DNA from: Planctomycetota bacterium
Lineage (GTDB): Bacteria; Planctomycetota; Planctomycetia; Pirellulales; UBA7805
Assembly: GCA_003389215.1 (NCBI GenBank)
Contig: QQVP01000024.1
Span: forward strand, 1 to 64,000
DNA: 64,000 nucleotides
Direction of reading: 5' to 3'
Made by a program: the position numbers and the translations under genes. Position 1 is the stretch's first letter. The number at the start of each line of letters is the position of its first letter. Below are positions 47,152 through 56,380 of this stretch, in pieces. The notes under the pieces were generated by a model. It was not told where the DNA came from and searched no databases. It worked only from the letters and a program-made list of their open reading frames with translations.

Positions 47152-48753
47152 TCAATGCTCTTCCGACTCGCCCACGTAGAACTTCTCCGGGTCCTCGTCG
47201 ACGACCCGCCGCAGCCACGTCTCGTCGTAGCCGACGGCTGCCGGCGGTCCGTCCTCCTGCTTCACGTAGCCGTCGATGTTCTTCTCGGTAATCTCGTCGA
47301 GAAGCTGCCCCCACCGTTGAAACAGGGCGTCCCCCTGATTGACGCAGAAATTGGTGATGAACTCTCGCATCTCCTCGTCGCTCTCTTTCGCCCGCTCGAG
47401 GGCCATCTTGTCGATGATGGGAATCATCGCGGCGTAGAGCTCCTCTTGATTCTGCTGCACCGTCTGAATCTCGCCGATCACCTTGGAATAGCGATCGTAG
47501 GCGTAATTCGAAACCATGTTGAACACCCACCAGGCCGACTCGCGCGAGAGCTTCTCGTAGCGGCCGCTCCGGTAGGCCTTCGGCACGTCGGTGATGCCGA
47601 CGTAGAACGGAGCGAAGCACGACGTGTAGGCGTCGTCGGGCGTGTACCAGTAGATGCCGCCAATCGGATCGGGAAGCCAATTGCGGGCTTGTGAGATCCA
47701 GGTGCAGGCCGCCTGCTGACTCGAAATCGGGCGTTCCCAGGCATACGTCTTGCCGTCGACGGTCCAGGTCAAGTCGCGGTAGCGGTAGGGCGAGCCGAAC
47801 GGTCCGGCCGCCACGCCTTTGGTCATGTCCCAGGGTGTGCCCTCGTAGTGATCCCGCATCAAGGCCATCACCGTGCGGACGTCAATCTTCTCGTCCGGCT
47901 TGATGAACAACGGGTACGGTTCCGCATCAGGAACGACGCGATAGAAGTCGCTCGACAAATTTAGGCTCGGCGCGGCCCGGCGAAAGATACTCCAAATCCG
48001 CCCCGCACAGGCGCGCTGAATGAGGCGGCTGATGTTCGGATGATAGGCATCGCGAAAGCTGAACGGCTCGCCCGACTCGGGATCATAGTAACCCTTCTGC
48101 ACGGCAAAACTGACGACATCGGGCGAGTAGAGCCAGTTCTCGGGATCGTTGAGCGGAAAGGTCGTGACGCGGCTCATGTTGGCGTGCGCGGTGATATAGC
48201 CCTCAGGCACGCGTCCGGCCACCCAAACGGCTCCCTTTTCCTCACCCTTGCCCATGATCTCCATGATCCAGACTTCGTTCTTGTCGGCCACGGAGAGCGT
48301 TTCGCCCGTGCTGCCGTAGCCGTAAGTCTGCATCAGACGATCGATCTCTTTGATCGCCTCGCGGGCCGTCTTGCAACGCTTCAGGGCCAGGAACATCAAG
48401 CGGTCATAGGTCAGTCCGCCGCTGGTGCTCGTCAGCTCGGGACGGCCATTGGTGGTTGTTTCACCGATGGCGACCTGAAACTCGTTCATGTGATTGACGA
48501 CCTTGTACGTCGGACCGGTCCAATCGCGAACGGCCTGCTCCTCCGACTCGAGATCTTGTTCGGTGCTCGCCGGCGAGATTCGCAGCTGTGCCAAGCCCGT
48601 GCCATCGACCGAGAAGCTCACGAACACCGAGCCATCGGTGCTCGCACCGCGACTTACCAGCAGGTTGGTGCAGGCCTGTGCCAGCGGCGAAACCAGAACG
48701 AGCGAACCGAGCAGGATCATGACCGGCAATGTGTGCCTAGAGAATCGACGCAT
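47152..48753 (-). CDS. Exported C69-family peptidase (dipeptidase, Ntn-hydrolase)
   Basis: 533 residues from the ATG at 48753; the longer ORF start adds a non-homologous leader. Signal peptide LPVMILLGSLVLVSPLAQA is followed directly by CTNLLVSRGASTDGSVFVS, the nucleophile-Cys start of C69 dipeptidases. Further family blocks are GETLSVADKNEVWIMEIMGK, EGYITAHANMSRVTTFPLND and VAAGPFGSPYRY. In this family Cys must become the N-terminal residue; signal peptidase cleavage after AQA would do that. Likely cleaves dipeptides in the periplasm or outside. The C-terminus is acidic and helical. Confidence 0.88.
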   Translation of the reverse strand: MRRFSRHTLPVMILLGSLVLVSPLAQACTNLLVSRGASTDGSVFVSFSVDGTGLAQLRISPASTEQDLESEEQAVRDWTGPTYKVVNHMNEFQVAIGETTTNGRPELTSTSGGLTYDRLMFLALKRCKTAREAIKEIDRLMQTYGYGSTGETLSVADKNEVWIMEIMGKGEEKGAVWVAGRVPEGYITAHANMSRVTTFPLNDPENWLYSPDVVSFAVQKGYYDPESGEPFSFRDAYHPNISRLIQRACAGRIWSIFRRAAPSLNLSSDFYRVVPDAEPYPLFIKPDEKIDVRTVMALMRDHYEGTPWDMTKGVAAGPFGSPYRYRDLTWTVDGKTYAWERPISSQQAACTWISQARNWLPDPIGGIYWYTPDDAYTSCFAPFYVGITDVPKAYRSGRYEKLSRESAWWVFNMVSNYAYDRYSKVIGEIQTVQQNQEELYAAMIPIIDKMALERAKESDEEMREFITNFCVNQGDALFQRWGQLLDEITEKNIDGYVKQEDGPPAAVGYDETWLRRVVDEDPEKFYVGESEEH

Positions 48754-49201
48754 AGGGACATCCCGTGCTAAGAGCTTTGGCGAATGGGGAGAAGGCAACC
48801 GTAACGCGTTCCGTGGAGGACACGCCCGGTAATTCGGGGGGACGCGTGGCGGGCTCAAGCGGCCAAGAACCGCTCGTCACGGCCCGCTCGGGGCAGGGTT
48901 TCTCAAGTGCCCCCATTCTAGGCGTCGGGGGCTTCGCTCGCAACCGAAACCGGTCGACCCCGAGTGACTCCGGGCTTCAGCGAGGGTTGCAAAGTTCGCA
49001 AGGTCCGGGCATCTTGCTACATCGTCGTGAGGCGTCGCGCCGCCGGGAGTCGTGAGGTGCGGGTCACCTAAGCCAGGCCGCGGTCTGGGGAGACTGAATC
49101 GTCTCCCTTCGTCGCCAACATCTTGCGAACCGTCTCGAAAGCGGCGGTTCGTGTCTTCGATTTAAACAACTGCCTCTTCCCTTTGAGCCAAGGAGTCAAG
49201 C
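48754..49201. other. Divergent intergenic region with a hairpin
   Basis: About 450 bases between the C69 peptidase and the GH88-like gene. A perfect 7-bp hairpin GGGAGAC/GTCTCCC lies at 49088-49107, about 95 bases before the GH88 start; it could be an operator or leader structure. No gene seen. Confidence 0.45.
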
Positions 49202-50329
49202 GTGTCGAGCGCCCGTCTGTCGAACTACCGTGCTGCCCTGAAGTTTGCGGAGCAGCAGGTCAGCCGTCTCATCGAGAAGCACCCCAATTACTTTCCGATC
49301 TACACGACGGACGGCCAGTGGCACCACGACGGGGAGCTGTGGACCGACTGGACCGGCGGCTTCCTGGGTGGAATGATGTGGCAGTTTCACCTCCGCAGCG
49401 GTGACTCACTGTGGCGCGAGCGGGCCGAACACTACTCACGACTGCTCGAACACCGCCAGCACGACCGCAACGTACACGACCTCGGCTTTATCTTCCTGAG
49501 CACCTATCTGCCGTGGTACGAACTCACGGGCGACGCGCCGCTGCAGGCGGTGCTCGTTCAAGCCGGACGCACCCTGGCCATGCGATTTCAGCCTCAGGGA
49601 GGCTATCTCTGCTCGTTTGTCGGCCAGCAATCGCTGTTCATCGACATCATGATGAACGTGCCGATCATCTTCTATGCGGCAATCGAGACCGAGGATGCCG
49701 ACCTCATGAAAACGGCCGAGACGCACTGTCGGACGACCCGCGATAGATTGGTGCGTCCCGACGGCTCGACCGCGCACGAAGGCGAATTCGATGTCGAGTC
49801 GGGCGAGTTTCTGGGCCAGACCACGCATCAGGGACTCTCTGGCGACAGTGCCTGGGCACGGGGACTGGCCTGGTCGCTGTACGGTTTCAGCAAGGTCTTT
49901 GCACTAACGAAGAGCCCCGAGTTCCTCGAGGTGTCGGAACGGAACGCCGGCTATTGGCTCGCGCATCTGCCAGAGGACAAGGTGCCCTACTGGGACTTTT
50001 GCGCCGACCTGAACCAGCCGCCGCCGTGGGGTGCCCAGAAGGACAGTTCGGCCGGGGCGATTGCGGCCAGCGGCCTGTTGGATCTGGCGAACCAGGCCCA
50101 AGACGCCACGCGCGCCGCGGCGTATCGGCAAACCGCCTTGGCCATGCTCGATGCCCTGGTCGCGCCCGAGTATCTGGGCAGCAGTGTGCCGAATTACGAA
50201 GGTATCCTGCGACACGGGGTCTACCACACCAAGAAGAACCTGGGCGTCGACGAATCCGTAATGTGGGGCGAGTATTTCTTCGTCGAGGCCCTCACGAAGG
50301 CCGTCCGCCAACTGGAAAGCCAAAGCTGA
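49202..50329 (+). CDS. Glycoside hydrolase family 88-like protein (unsaturated glucuronyl hydrolase type)
   Basis: 375 residues from a GTG at 49202 (AAGGAG upstream). An (alpha/alpha)6 barrel by motif: WTDWTGGFLGGMMWQFHLRS, DRNVHDLGFIFLSTYLPWYE and SLFIDIMMNVPIIFYAAIET, where the two Asp residues match the general acid/base positions of unsaturated glucuronyl hydrolases; then GDSAWARGLAWSLYGFSKVF and KDSSAGAIAASGLLDLANQ. The enzyme hydrates the double bond of unsaturated uronate-capped oligosaccharides made by polysaccharide lyases. No signal peptide, so cytoplasmic. A lyase is not in the window. Confidence 0.87.
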   Translation: MSSARLSNYRAALKFAEQQVSRLIEKHPNYFPIYTTDGQWHHDGELWTDWTGGFLGGMMWQFHLRSGDSLWRERAEHYSRLLEHRQHDRNVHDLGFIFLSTYLPWYELTGDAPLQAVLVQAGRTLAMRFQPQGGYLCSFVGQQSLFIDIMMNVPIIFYAAIETEDADLMKTAETHCRTTRDRLVRPDGSTAHEGEFDVESGEFLGQTTHQGLSGDSAWARGLAWSLYGFSKVFALTKSPEFLEVSERNAGYWLAHLPEDKVPYWDFCADLNQPPPWGAQKDSSAGAIAASGLLDLANQAQDATRAAAYRQTALAMLDALVAPEYLGSSVPNYEGILRHGVYHTKKNLGVDESVMWGEYFFVEALTKAVRQLESQS

Positions 50330-50473
50330 GGCGTGCAGGAGACGGGCCCCACAGGCAGCGGAGAACTCGTGGGTGCGAGCCGGATCGGGCCCCGCAGGCA
50401 GCCGTGACGTTGCCCGGGACACTGCGGTTAGAAAGAATAGAGCGTCAATAGTCCAGCGGGAGGCCAAGAGAGC

Positions 50474-51616
50474 GTGGAGATTTCGAGAAACCCCACCCGG
50501 AGCGTGCGGATCGGAACGGTAACGATCGGCCAGCAGCATCCGATCGCCGTACAAAGCATGACCGCCACGGCGACTCAGGACGTGGATGCCACGGTCGCGC
50601 AGGTCAACGCATTGACCGCCGCCGGGGCCGACGTCGTGCGAATCGCCGTCGATTCGAAGAAGGACGCCGAAGCCCTCGCTCCGATCCGCGCTCAGACAAC
50701 GGCCAATCTGGCCGTCGATCTGCAGGAGAACTACCGGCTGGCCGAGGTCGTGGCCCCGCATGTCGACAAGATCCGCTACAACCCGGGACACCTCTATCAC
50801 CACGAGCGCGACAAGCCCTGGCAGGGAAAGGTCCGTTCCATTGCCGATGCGGCCCGCACCCACAATTGCGCGATTCGGGTAGGCGTGAACTGCGGGAGCA
50901 TCGATCCCGCCAAGGCAGATCTCTACGACAGCGATGACTCGATTACGCCCATGCTCGAGAGCGCGTGGGAGCACTGCGAACTGCTCGACTCGCTCGATTT
51001 CACTCGCTACTGTGTCTCGCTCAAAGATTCCGATCCCCAAAAGGTTATCGAGGTGAATCGCCGATTCGCCGAGCGGCGACCCGACGTCCCCTTGCACCTG
51101 GGCGTCACCGAGGCGGGCATGCCGCCCGACGGCATCATCAAGACACGGATCGCCTTCGAGCAGCTGATCAGCCGCGGCATCGGCGACACGATTCGCGTGT
51201 CGCTGACCGTCTCCAACGCCCGCAAGCCTGAAGAGATCGAAGCGGGACGGGGTATCCTGCGGGACATCGCCGAAGGACGTGTGCGATCGGTGGTCGACTA
51301 CGGGCTTTCCACGCTGAACATCATCAGCTGTCCCAGTTGCTCGCGCGTCGAGAACGACGCCTTCGTCGAGCTGGCCGAGCAGGTCAAGGAGATGACACGC
51401 TATGCCGAGGAACACGCGGTCACGATCGCCGTGATGGGCTGCCGCGTGAACGGACCGGGCGAGACGGACGATGCGGATCTCGGCCTTTGGTGCGGGCCGA
51501 ACTACGTCAATCTGAAGCGTGGCGAGGAACTGGTGGGAGCGTTTCCGTACGACGAGATCTTGCCGAGACTGAAGCAGGAACTCGATCAGCTACTGGCGGT
51601 GCGAACCACACCGTAG
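50474..51616 (+). CDS. ispG: 4-hydroxy-3-methylbut-2-en-1-yl diphosphate synthase IspG
   Basis: 380 residues, GTG start. IspG reduces methylerythritol cyclodiphosphate to HMBPP with a [4Fe-4S] cluster in the MEP isoprenoid pathway. Visible motifs: [20 protein letters not shown], the IRYNPGH-type segment [40 protein letters not shown], and cluster ligands in [11 protein letters not shown] and [16 protein letters not shown]. Length and order match the short bacterial form. Supplies precursors to the polyprenyl synthase at 11.3 kb. Confidence 0.96.
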   Translation: MEISRNPTRSVRIGTVTIGQQHPIAVQSMTATATQDVDATVAQVNALTAAGADVVRIAVDSKKDAEALAPIRAQTTANLAVDLQENYRLAEVVAPHVDKIRYNPGHLYHHERDKPWQGKVRSIADAARTHNCAIRVGVNCGSIDPAKADLYDSDDSITPMLESAWEHCELLDSLDFTRYCVSLKDSDPQKVIEVNRRFAERRPDVPLHLGVTEAGMPPDGIIKTRIAFEQLISRGIGDTIRVSLTVSNARKPEEIEAGRGILRDIAEGRVRSVVDYGLSTLNIISCPSCSRVENDAFVELAEQVKEMTRYAEEHAVTIAVMGCRVNGPGETDDADLGLWCGPNYVNLKRGEELVGAFPYDEILPRLKQELDQLLAVRTTP

Positions 51617-51747
51617 CGGGATGGCGTCGTCGCCGGAGAGACCGCTTTCTTGTCGGCGGCGTTTGCTGTTCTTGGGGTCGAGGGGCTTTGCTAAAATCCC
51701 GGCCAACCCTGGGAACGGATGCCGTGGTCGCTGGCCGCTATGCAAGA

Positions 51748-52533
51748 ATGTCGATGTGGATCGCAACGCTCGTCGCTGCGTCCAGTGGCTGCGCGATTCT
51801 TCGATCATCGCCCGAGCTTCCGGTGACCGATCGGGTGCAACTGCAGCAGCTTCTGATCCACGGAGACTTTGACGTCCCGGAAGATCACCGCGTCCTCAGT
51901 CAACTCGACCAGATGCGAGGTCGGATCGCGACGACTCTGGAATTGCCGGAGACGACCGAGCCGATTCACGTCTATCTCTTCAAGACGCCGCGTCGTTATC
52001 GCAAGTTTCTCCGTGCCCACTTCCCCGACTTTCCCAACCGGCGGGCGTTCTTCGTACAGACCGACACGAAGCTAAGCGTTTACGCCCAGTGGGGCGACCG
52101 CATCGCCGAAGATCTCCGGCACGAGGTCGCGCATGGTTACATTCATGCCGCGGTGCCCACCATCCCGCTCTGGATTGACGAAGGGTTGGCCGAGTACTTC
52201 GAGGTAGCCGATCCGCGTGGATTTCATCGGGCGCACCTCGACCAGTTGGGCGTGGCGAGCGAGCGGGACGGCTGGCGCCCTCGCGTTCTGCAGCTCGCCC
52301 AGCTACAGTCGATCGGGGACACCGAGCAACTGGACTATGCCGAGTCGTGGGCCTGGGTCCACTTCTTGCTGGAAACGACGCCGCAGCGGCGGCAGCTGCT
52401 GACCGCCTATCTGCAAGACCTCTCGCGCGGTCAGGCTCGCATGGGACTCGCCGAGCGGATCTTGCAGCAAGAGCCGCGGGCCGAAGAAGCTCTGTACGAG
52501 CACCTGCGATCGATGGCCGCCACGGCGCCCTAG
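51748..52533 (+). CDS. Lipoprotein zinc peptidase (HExxH, gluzincin-like)
   Basis: 261 residues from the ATG at 51748; the ORF is open further upstream into ispG, but the signal peptide MSMWIATLVAASSGC begins here and ends in a lipobox. The catalytic motif LRHEVAHGYIH is an HExxH zinc site, followed by IPLWIDEGLAEYFE, where the Glu of the LxEGLAxY helix would be the third ligand as in peptidase-MA/DUF1570-type proteins. Anchored in the envelope. Substrate unknown. Confidence 0.82.
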   Translation: MSMWIATLVAASSGCAILRSSPELPVTDRVQLQQLLIHGDFDVPEDHRVLSQLDQMRGRIATTLELPETTEPIHVYLFKTPRRYRKFLRAHFPDFPNRRAFFVQTDTKLSVYAQWGDRIAEDLRHEVAHGYIHAAVPTIPLWIDEGLAEYFEVADPRGFHRAHLDQLGVASERDGWRPRVLQLAQLQSIGDTEQLDYAESWAWVHFLLETTPQRRQLLTAYLQDLSRGQARMGLAERILQQEPRAEEALYEHLRSMAATAP

Positions 52534-52548
52534 AGCGCCCGACGACGG

Positions 52549-53520
52549 TCATCCTTCGAGAGTCGATGCCTTGCTGAGCACGGTGCCTTCGTCACTTTCG
52601 ACGAAACCCAGCTTCTCGATCAAGCGGATGGCCGCGCGATTCGACCGTTTGGCGTGCCCCTCGATTAGCGTGAATCCCCGTTCGTGGAGCCGACGGATCG
52701 ACTCGCCCAGCAGATACGTCGCCAGTCCCGCTTGCCGCCGTTCGGCGACGACCTCGATGTCGAGTAGCCCCAGGGCATGCACACCCAAGCTCTGGCCAAA
52801 CGGATCGCGGCACCAGAGCCGCGCTGCGGCGAGCAACTCGCCGTTGTCCCGGGCCCGCAGTTCGCTGCGAATCTGTTGAAAGCACCCCAGCGTGCAGGCC
52901 TCCCACCAATTCCGCGAGGGAGCATCCTCGATCAGCTCCACGGTCGTGTTGCGGCGGATTTGCATCTGCGTACGATCGACGATCGGCCGGAACGCGGCTG
53001 GATCGCACTGGTAGACGGCCACGGTATCCGCATCCTGGTAGTCGTGCCGGCGGAAGAACCGCTGCGCGACGACCTCCGAATTGAGCAAGCCGGGGAGCTC
53101 GCTCCCACAGTAGAGACCGACGTAGAAGGGGTCGATGGCCTGAAGGCCGCTGGCGTAGATCCGGCCCGCGCCCGCCCTGCGGAGATAATCTTCACCCCGC
53201 CGCAGCAACTCAGCCGCGATCGCAGGACGATTGTCCTGCGGATGAACGATGAGCATGCAGATGGTTCCCTCTTCGCGATCGAGGCCGTCGAGGGTCTCGT
53301 TCGGTCCGAAGCCGACGTGGACGAAGCCGACAATCTGTCCGCTTGGTTCCTCGGTCGCCACGATGAGGCCAGCCGGATCGAAGTACGGCTTGGCCAGCAC
53401 CAGCTCCTCGAAGACGAGCGGCGTCAACGCTTGGGCCAAGCGACGCGTCGGCGGAGTCCGTCGCCAGACGTCGACGAGCTGAGGTGGGTCGCTGTTGCGA
53501 AATTGGCGGTAGCTGATCAA
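52549..53520 (-). CDS. Double GNAT-domain N-acetyltransferase
   Basis: 323 residues from a TTG at 53520; an in-frame TAA lies three codons upstream, so a longer start is excluded. The first GNAT-like half has GQIVGFVHVGFGP ... TICMLIVHPQDNRPAIAAEL, and the second has ALGLLDIEVVAERRQAGLAT followed by YLLGESIRRLHERGFTLIEG and RSNRAAIRLIEKLGFVES, the motif A/B region that binds acetyl-CoA. The second half keeps a better AcCoA loop (RRQAGLAT). Such tandem enzymes resemble mycothiol synthase in layout, but the acceptor cannot be inferred. Confidence 0.85.
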   Translation of the reverse strand: MISYRQFRNSDPPQLVDVWRRTPPTRRLAQALTPLVFEELVLAKPYFDPAGLIVATEEPSGQIVGFVHVGFGPNETLDGLDREEGTICMLIVHPQDNRPAIAAELLRRGEDYLRRAGAGRIYASGLQAIDPFYVGLYCGSELPGLLNSEVVAQRFFRRHDYQDADTVAVYQCDPAAFRPIVDRTQMQIRRNTTVELIEDAPSRNWWEACTLGCFQQIRSELRARDNGELLAAARLWCRDPFGQSLGVHALGLLDIEVVAERRQAGLATYLLGESIRRLHERGFTLIEGHAKRSNRAAIRLIEKLGFVESDEGTVLSKASTLEG

Positions 53521-53596
53521 GGTGTCTTACGTCCCCACCGTGTCGGTCTTTCGCAGCGTGCGAGCCCCGCGCGTCACAGGCCACATTCGCAGCAGG

Positions 53597-53923
53597 TCAT
53601 TCTTCATCGGAGGCACTCGGCACACGAATCATGACATCTTCCCCTTCTATCCTTACCTCGAACGTCGGGTGCTTCACGCTCGCGGTGAGCTGGCTCTGGC
53701 CCGTGCGCACGTCAAATTGCCAGCCGTGCCAGGGGCAAGTGACCAAACAGCCCGAGAGTTCGCCCTTGCCGAGCGGTCCTCCCTGATGAGGACACACCCC
53801 GTCGAGCGCGAAGAACTCGCCATCGACGTTGAACAGGGCGACGACGCGTTCGGCGACGACCAACTCCATCGCCGAGCCGGGCGGACAAGCCGTCTTGTTG
53901 GTTGCGGAAACCCAATCCGACAT
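53597..53923 (-). CDS. Rieske [2Fe-2S] ferredoxin-like protein
   Basis: 108 residues with both cluster motifs: CPHQGGPLG (Cys-x-His) and CPWHGWQFD (Cys-x2-His). Starts at an ATG, no signal peptide, so soluble and cytoplasmic. Small Rieske proteins of this length serve as ferredoxins for oxygenases or as the small subunit of nitrite reductase (NirD-like). Neighbours do not name a partner. The acidic C-terminus ends SASDEE. Confidence 0.92.
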   Translation of the reverse strand: MSDWVSATNKTACPPGSAMELVVAERVVALFNVDGEFFALDGVCPHQGGPLGKGELSGCLVTCPWHGWQFDVRTGQSQLTASVKHPTFEVRIEGEDVMIRVPSASDEE

Positions 53924-54040
53924 GGAAATTCAACCTGGTAGCCGAGGGCACTTCGAGAACGCGGTTCCTCCAACCCCTTTCTTGCATTTTGTCGATCGAC
54001 GTGGAGTTGTACAGCGGAGGCGGCGGTCGCCGGCGTCGCC

Positions 54041-55030
54041 TCAGGCCACCTTCTTGACCGGTCGGCGTGCCTCGTCGCTTCCCTTCCAGCGACGATGCAC
54101 CCACCAGTATTGCTCCGGATCGCGACGGACGATCTCCTCGAGACGGGCGGTAAACCAGGCGGTGACCTCGGGAATTCCCGGCGTCGATTCCCCCGTGGCA
54201 CTGGGATCCCCCGTGGCACTTGGATCGAAGGTCCCGGCCAGGCCAATCTCGAAATGGAGCGGCCGGTCCACCCGCCGGGCGTAGTTAACCATCAGCGGGG
54301 CATCGTACGTCAGGGCAAATACGGCAATCGCCTTGTTGGTCGATGCCGGTCGTCCGAAAAAATCGACCCAACAACCCTTCTTCCCCGCGGCCTGATCGCC
54401 CAGCACGGTGAGCGTGCTGCCCATCGCCAACATCCGCTCAACTTCCCCCCGGCTCCCCTGCTTGGGCAAGATGTACTGGCCGTGGGTCGAACGCGTCCGT
54501 TCCACGAGATCGTGCAGGTAGGGATTGTCGAGCGGTCGAGCGACGGTAAAGGTCGGCAAGCCAAGCAGGCTGACGATCACGCCGGCCACCTCGAAGTTGC
54601 CAAAGTGACCGCAAACGATGACCGCCGGACGCTCGCTGAGCATGTTTCCGACCAGCGTACGTCCCTGGCGCAAGGTGACGTGTTGCCGCCAATTCGTGCG
54701 GTGGATTTTGCGCGGGGCCTGGGCGATTTCCGCGACCATCAGCAGAAAGTGTTCCCAGTTGCGGCGAATCAGATGCTCGCGCTCGCGCGCCGATAACTCG
54801 GGGAAGGCGTTACGCAGGTTCTCTTCCAGAACCCGCTGGCGGACCTTAAAGACATCGGCCAACAGCCACACCAGAGGCCGAAACCACCGCTGACAGGTGG
54901 CCATCGGGACCGCCTGAATTCCCGCGACGAGGAAGCGGACGAGAAGGTAAACGAGGTAATCGCCAGTCCGTTTCCAGGGCACGCCACGCACTCCTTTGCC
55001 ATGATCCGCCCGCCGTGTCCCTCTTGTCAT
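54041..55030 (-). CDS. Lysophospholipid/lauroyl acyltransferase (LpxL/HtrB family)
   Basis: 329 residues from the ATG at 55030; the ORF start at 55138 adds a non-family leader. N-terminal hydrophobic anchor LVYLLVRFLVAGIQAVPMA. Catalytic HxxxxE motif in CGHFGNFEVAG, with family segments NLRNAFPELS, DQAAGKKGCWVDFFGRPAST and YWWVHRRWKG. LpxL-type enzymes add acyl chains to lipid A or other glycolipids at the inner membrane. An 18-base direct repeat gives DPSATG twice, just before the C-terminal part. Confidence 0.9.
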   Translation of the reverse strand: MTRGTRRADHGKGVRGVPWKRTGDYLVYLLVRFLVAGIQAVPMATCQRWFRPLVWLLADVFKVRQRVLEENLRNAFPELSAREREHLIRRNWEHFLLMVAEIAQAPRKIHRTNWRQHVTLRQGRTLVGNMLSERPAVIVCGHFGNFEVAGVIVSLLGLPTFTVARPLDNPYLHDLVERTRSTHGQYILPKQGSRGEVERMLAMGSTLTVLGDQAAGKKGCWVDFFGRPASTNKAIAVFALTYDAPLMVNYARRVDRPLHFEIGLAGTFDPSATGDPSATGESTPGIPEVTAWFTARLEEIVRRDPEQYWWVHRRWKGSDEARRPVKKVA

Positions 55031-55158
55031 CGGCTCGAGCCCGCGTTCGCGACGAGCAGCGGCCCAGACACGGCAACTCTGGCGACCGAGAGCATTTTCG
55101 CAAGATGCGAAAATTGCGACAAGCGTGATTTCGCCCACGAAATCGAGCCGGGCACGGA

Positions 55159-56244
55159 CTACGACCTACGTCGCCGCGCTTTCAAAACCGGATCGCTCGC
55201 CAAGGGGAGCTTAACCGCGCGGCCCGTTTCGGCGGCCTTGTAGATCGCCAAGATGATCTCGACCGAACGGCGACCTTCCACGCCGTCGATGGCCGGCCGC
55301 TTGCGCGTCTTGATTGCTCGCAGCACGTCACGAAACTGGGCCGCGTGTCCGTGATGACCGATGGCCGCAGGGTCGCTGGCCCCGCCGCCGGTACTCCGGC
55401 TCGCCTGCATCTTGCGTCGCACGACGGCATCGCGACGACTCTTGGTGGCGAAATCCCACGTCTTGATGTCCTCCTCTTCCATGACGGCGGTGCCTTGGCT
55501 GCCGTGAATCTCGATGCGTTTCAGATAGCCCGGATAGGTCGCCGTGCTGGCCTCGATGACGCCTAGCGCGCCGTTGGCGAACTCGATCGTCGCGACGGCC
55601 GTGTCCTCGACCGCGATTCGCTTGTGGGCGAGGGTGGCGACCTGGGCGCGAATCTCCCGCACGGGCCCCATCAGCCAAGTCAGCAGATCGACGCTGTGAA
55701 TGGCCTGGTTCATCAGCGCGCCGCCGCCGTCGAGTTCCCAGGTCCCACGCCAGGCACCACTGTCGTAGTACTCCTGCGAGCGATACCACTTCACGTACGC
55801 GTCGCCGACGGTGAGTTTGCCGAATCGGCCATCGTCGATCGCCCGCTTCATCTCGACGCTCGATTCGTGAAACCGCGAGGGAAAGATCGTCGAGAGAGTG
55901 ACTTTGTTCTTCTTGCACGCGGCGATGATCCGATCGCAACGCTTGAGTGTGATCTCCAGCGGCTTTTCCACAACGACGTGCTTACCCGCCCGTGCGGCCG
56001 CCACGGCCGGTTCCATATGGGCACCACTGGGCGTACAGATCGTGACGACGTCGACGTCCGGATCGGCCAACATGTCCGCGAGATCGTGATAGCCGCGAAT
56101 CCCCTCCTCGTCGGCCAGTCGATCGGCGGCCGAAGCAAAACTGTCGTAGCAGGCGACCAGTTTCGCCCCGCGCGTCTCCTCGATCGCCCGCGCGTGGAAT
56201 CGCGCAATCATTCCACAGCCGACAACTCCGAAACCGTACGCCAT
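55159..56244 (-). CDS. Gfo/Idh/MocA family oxidoreductase
   Basis: 361 residues with an N-terminal Rossmann fold (YGFGVVGCGMIARFHARAIE), the EKP motif (GKHVVVEKPLEITLKRCDRI), and the substrate domain with GGGALMNQAIHSVDLLTWLM, whose His is the conserved catalytic-region residue. Members act on sugars and inositols with NAD(P). It starts at an ATG with no signal peptide, so cytoplasmic. A TATAAT lies upstream on its strand. Not closely similar to the oxidoreductase at 12.4 kb, which has QKP in place of EKP. Confidence 0.92.
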   Translation of the reverse strand: MAYGFGVVGCGMIARFHARAIEETRGAKLVACYDSFASAADRLADEEGIRGYHDLADMLADPDVDVVTICTPSGAHMEPAVAAARAGKHVVVEKPLEITLKRCDRIIAACKKNKVTLSTIFPSRFHESSVEMKRAIDDGRFGKLTVGDAYVKWYRSQEYYDSGAWRGTWELDGGGALMNQAIHSVDLLTWLMGPVREIRAQVATLAHKRIAVEDTAVATIEFANGALGVIEASTATYPGYLKRIEIHGSQGTAVMEEEDIKTWDFATKSRRDAVVRRKMQASRSTGGGASDPAAIGHHGHAAQFRDVLRAIKTRKRPAIDGVEGRRSVEIILAIYKAAETGRAVKLPLASDPVLKARRRRS

Positions 56245-56327
56245 CGCTTGTCACCTCGTATCGACAGTTGTCCGTCTACCGACCCTGCGATTGCCACACG
56301 TTCAACCGCGATCTGGGCAAAGCCGGG

Positions 56328-56333
56328 ATTATA
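56328..56333 (-). promoter_or_regulatory. Candidate -10 box for the oxidoreductase gene
   Basis: TATAAT on the minus strand, about 85 bases before the ATG at 56244. No convincing -35 at the right distance. Confidence 0.3.
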
Positions 56334-56380
56334 AGAACGAACGTCGCTATGCGACAGACGCCCGCTGGTCACGTCACCCG

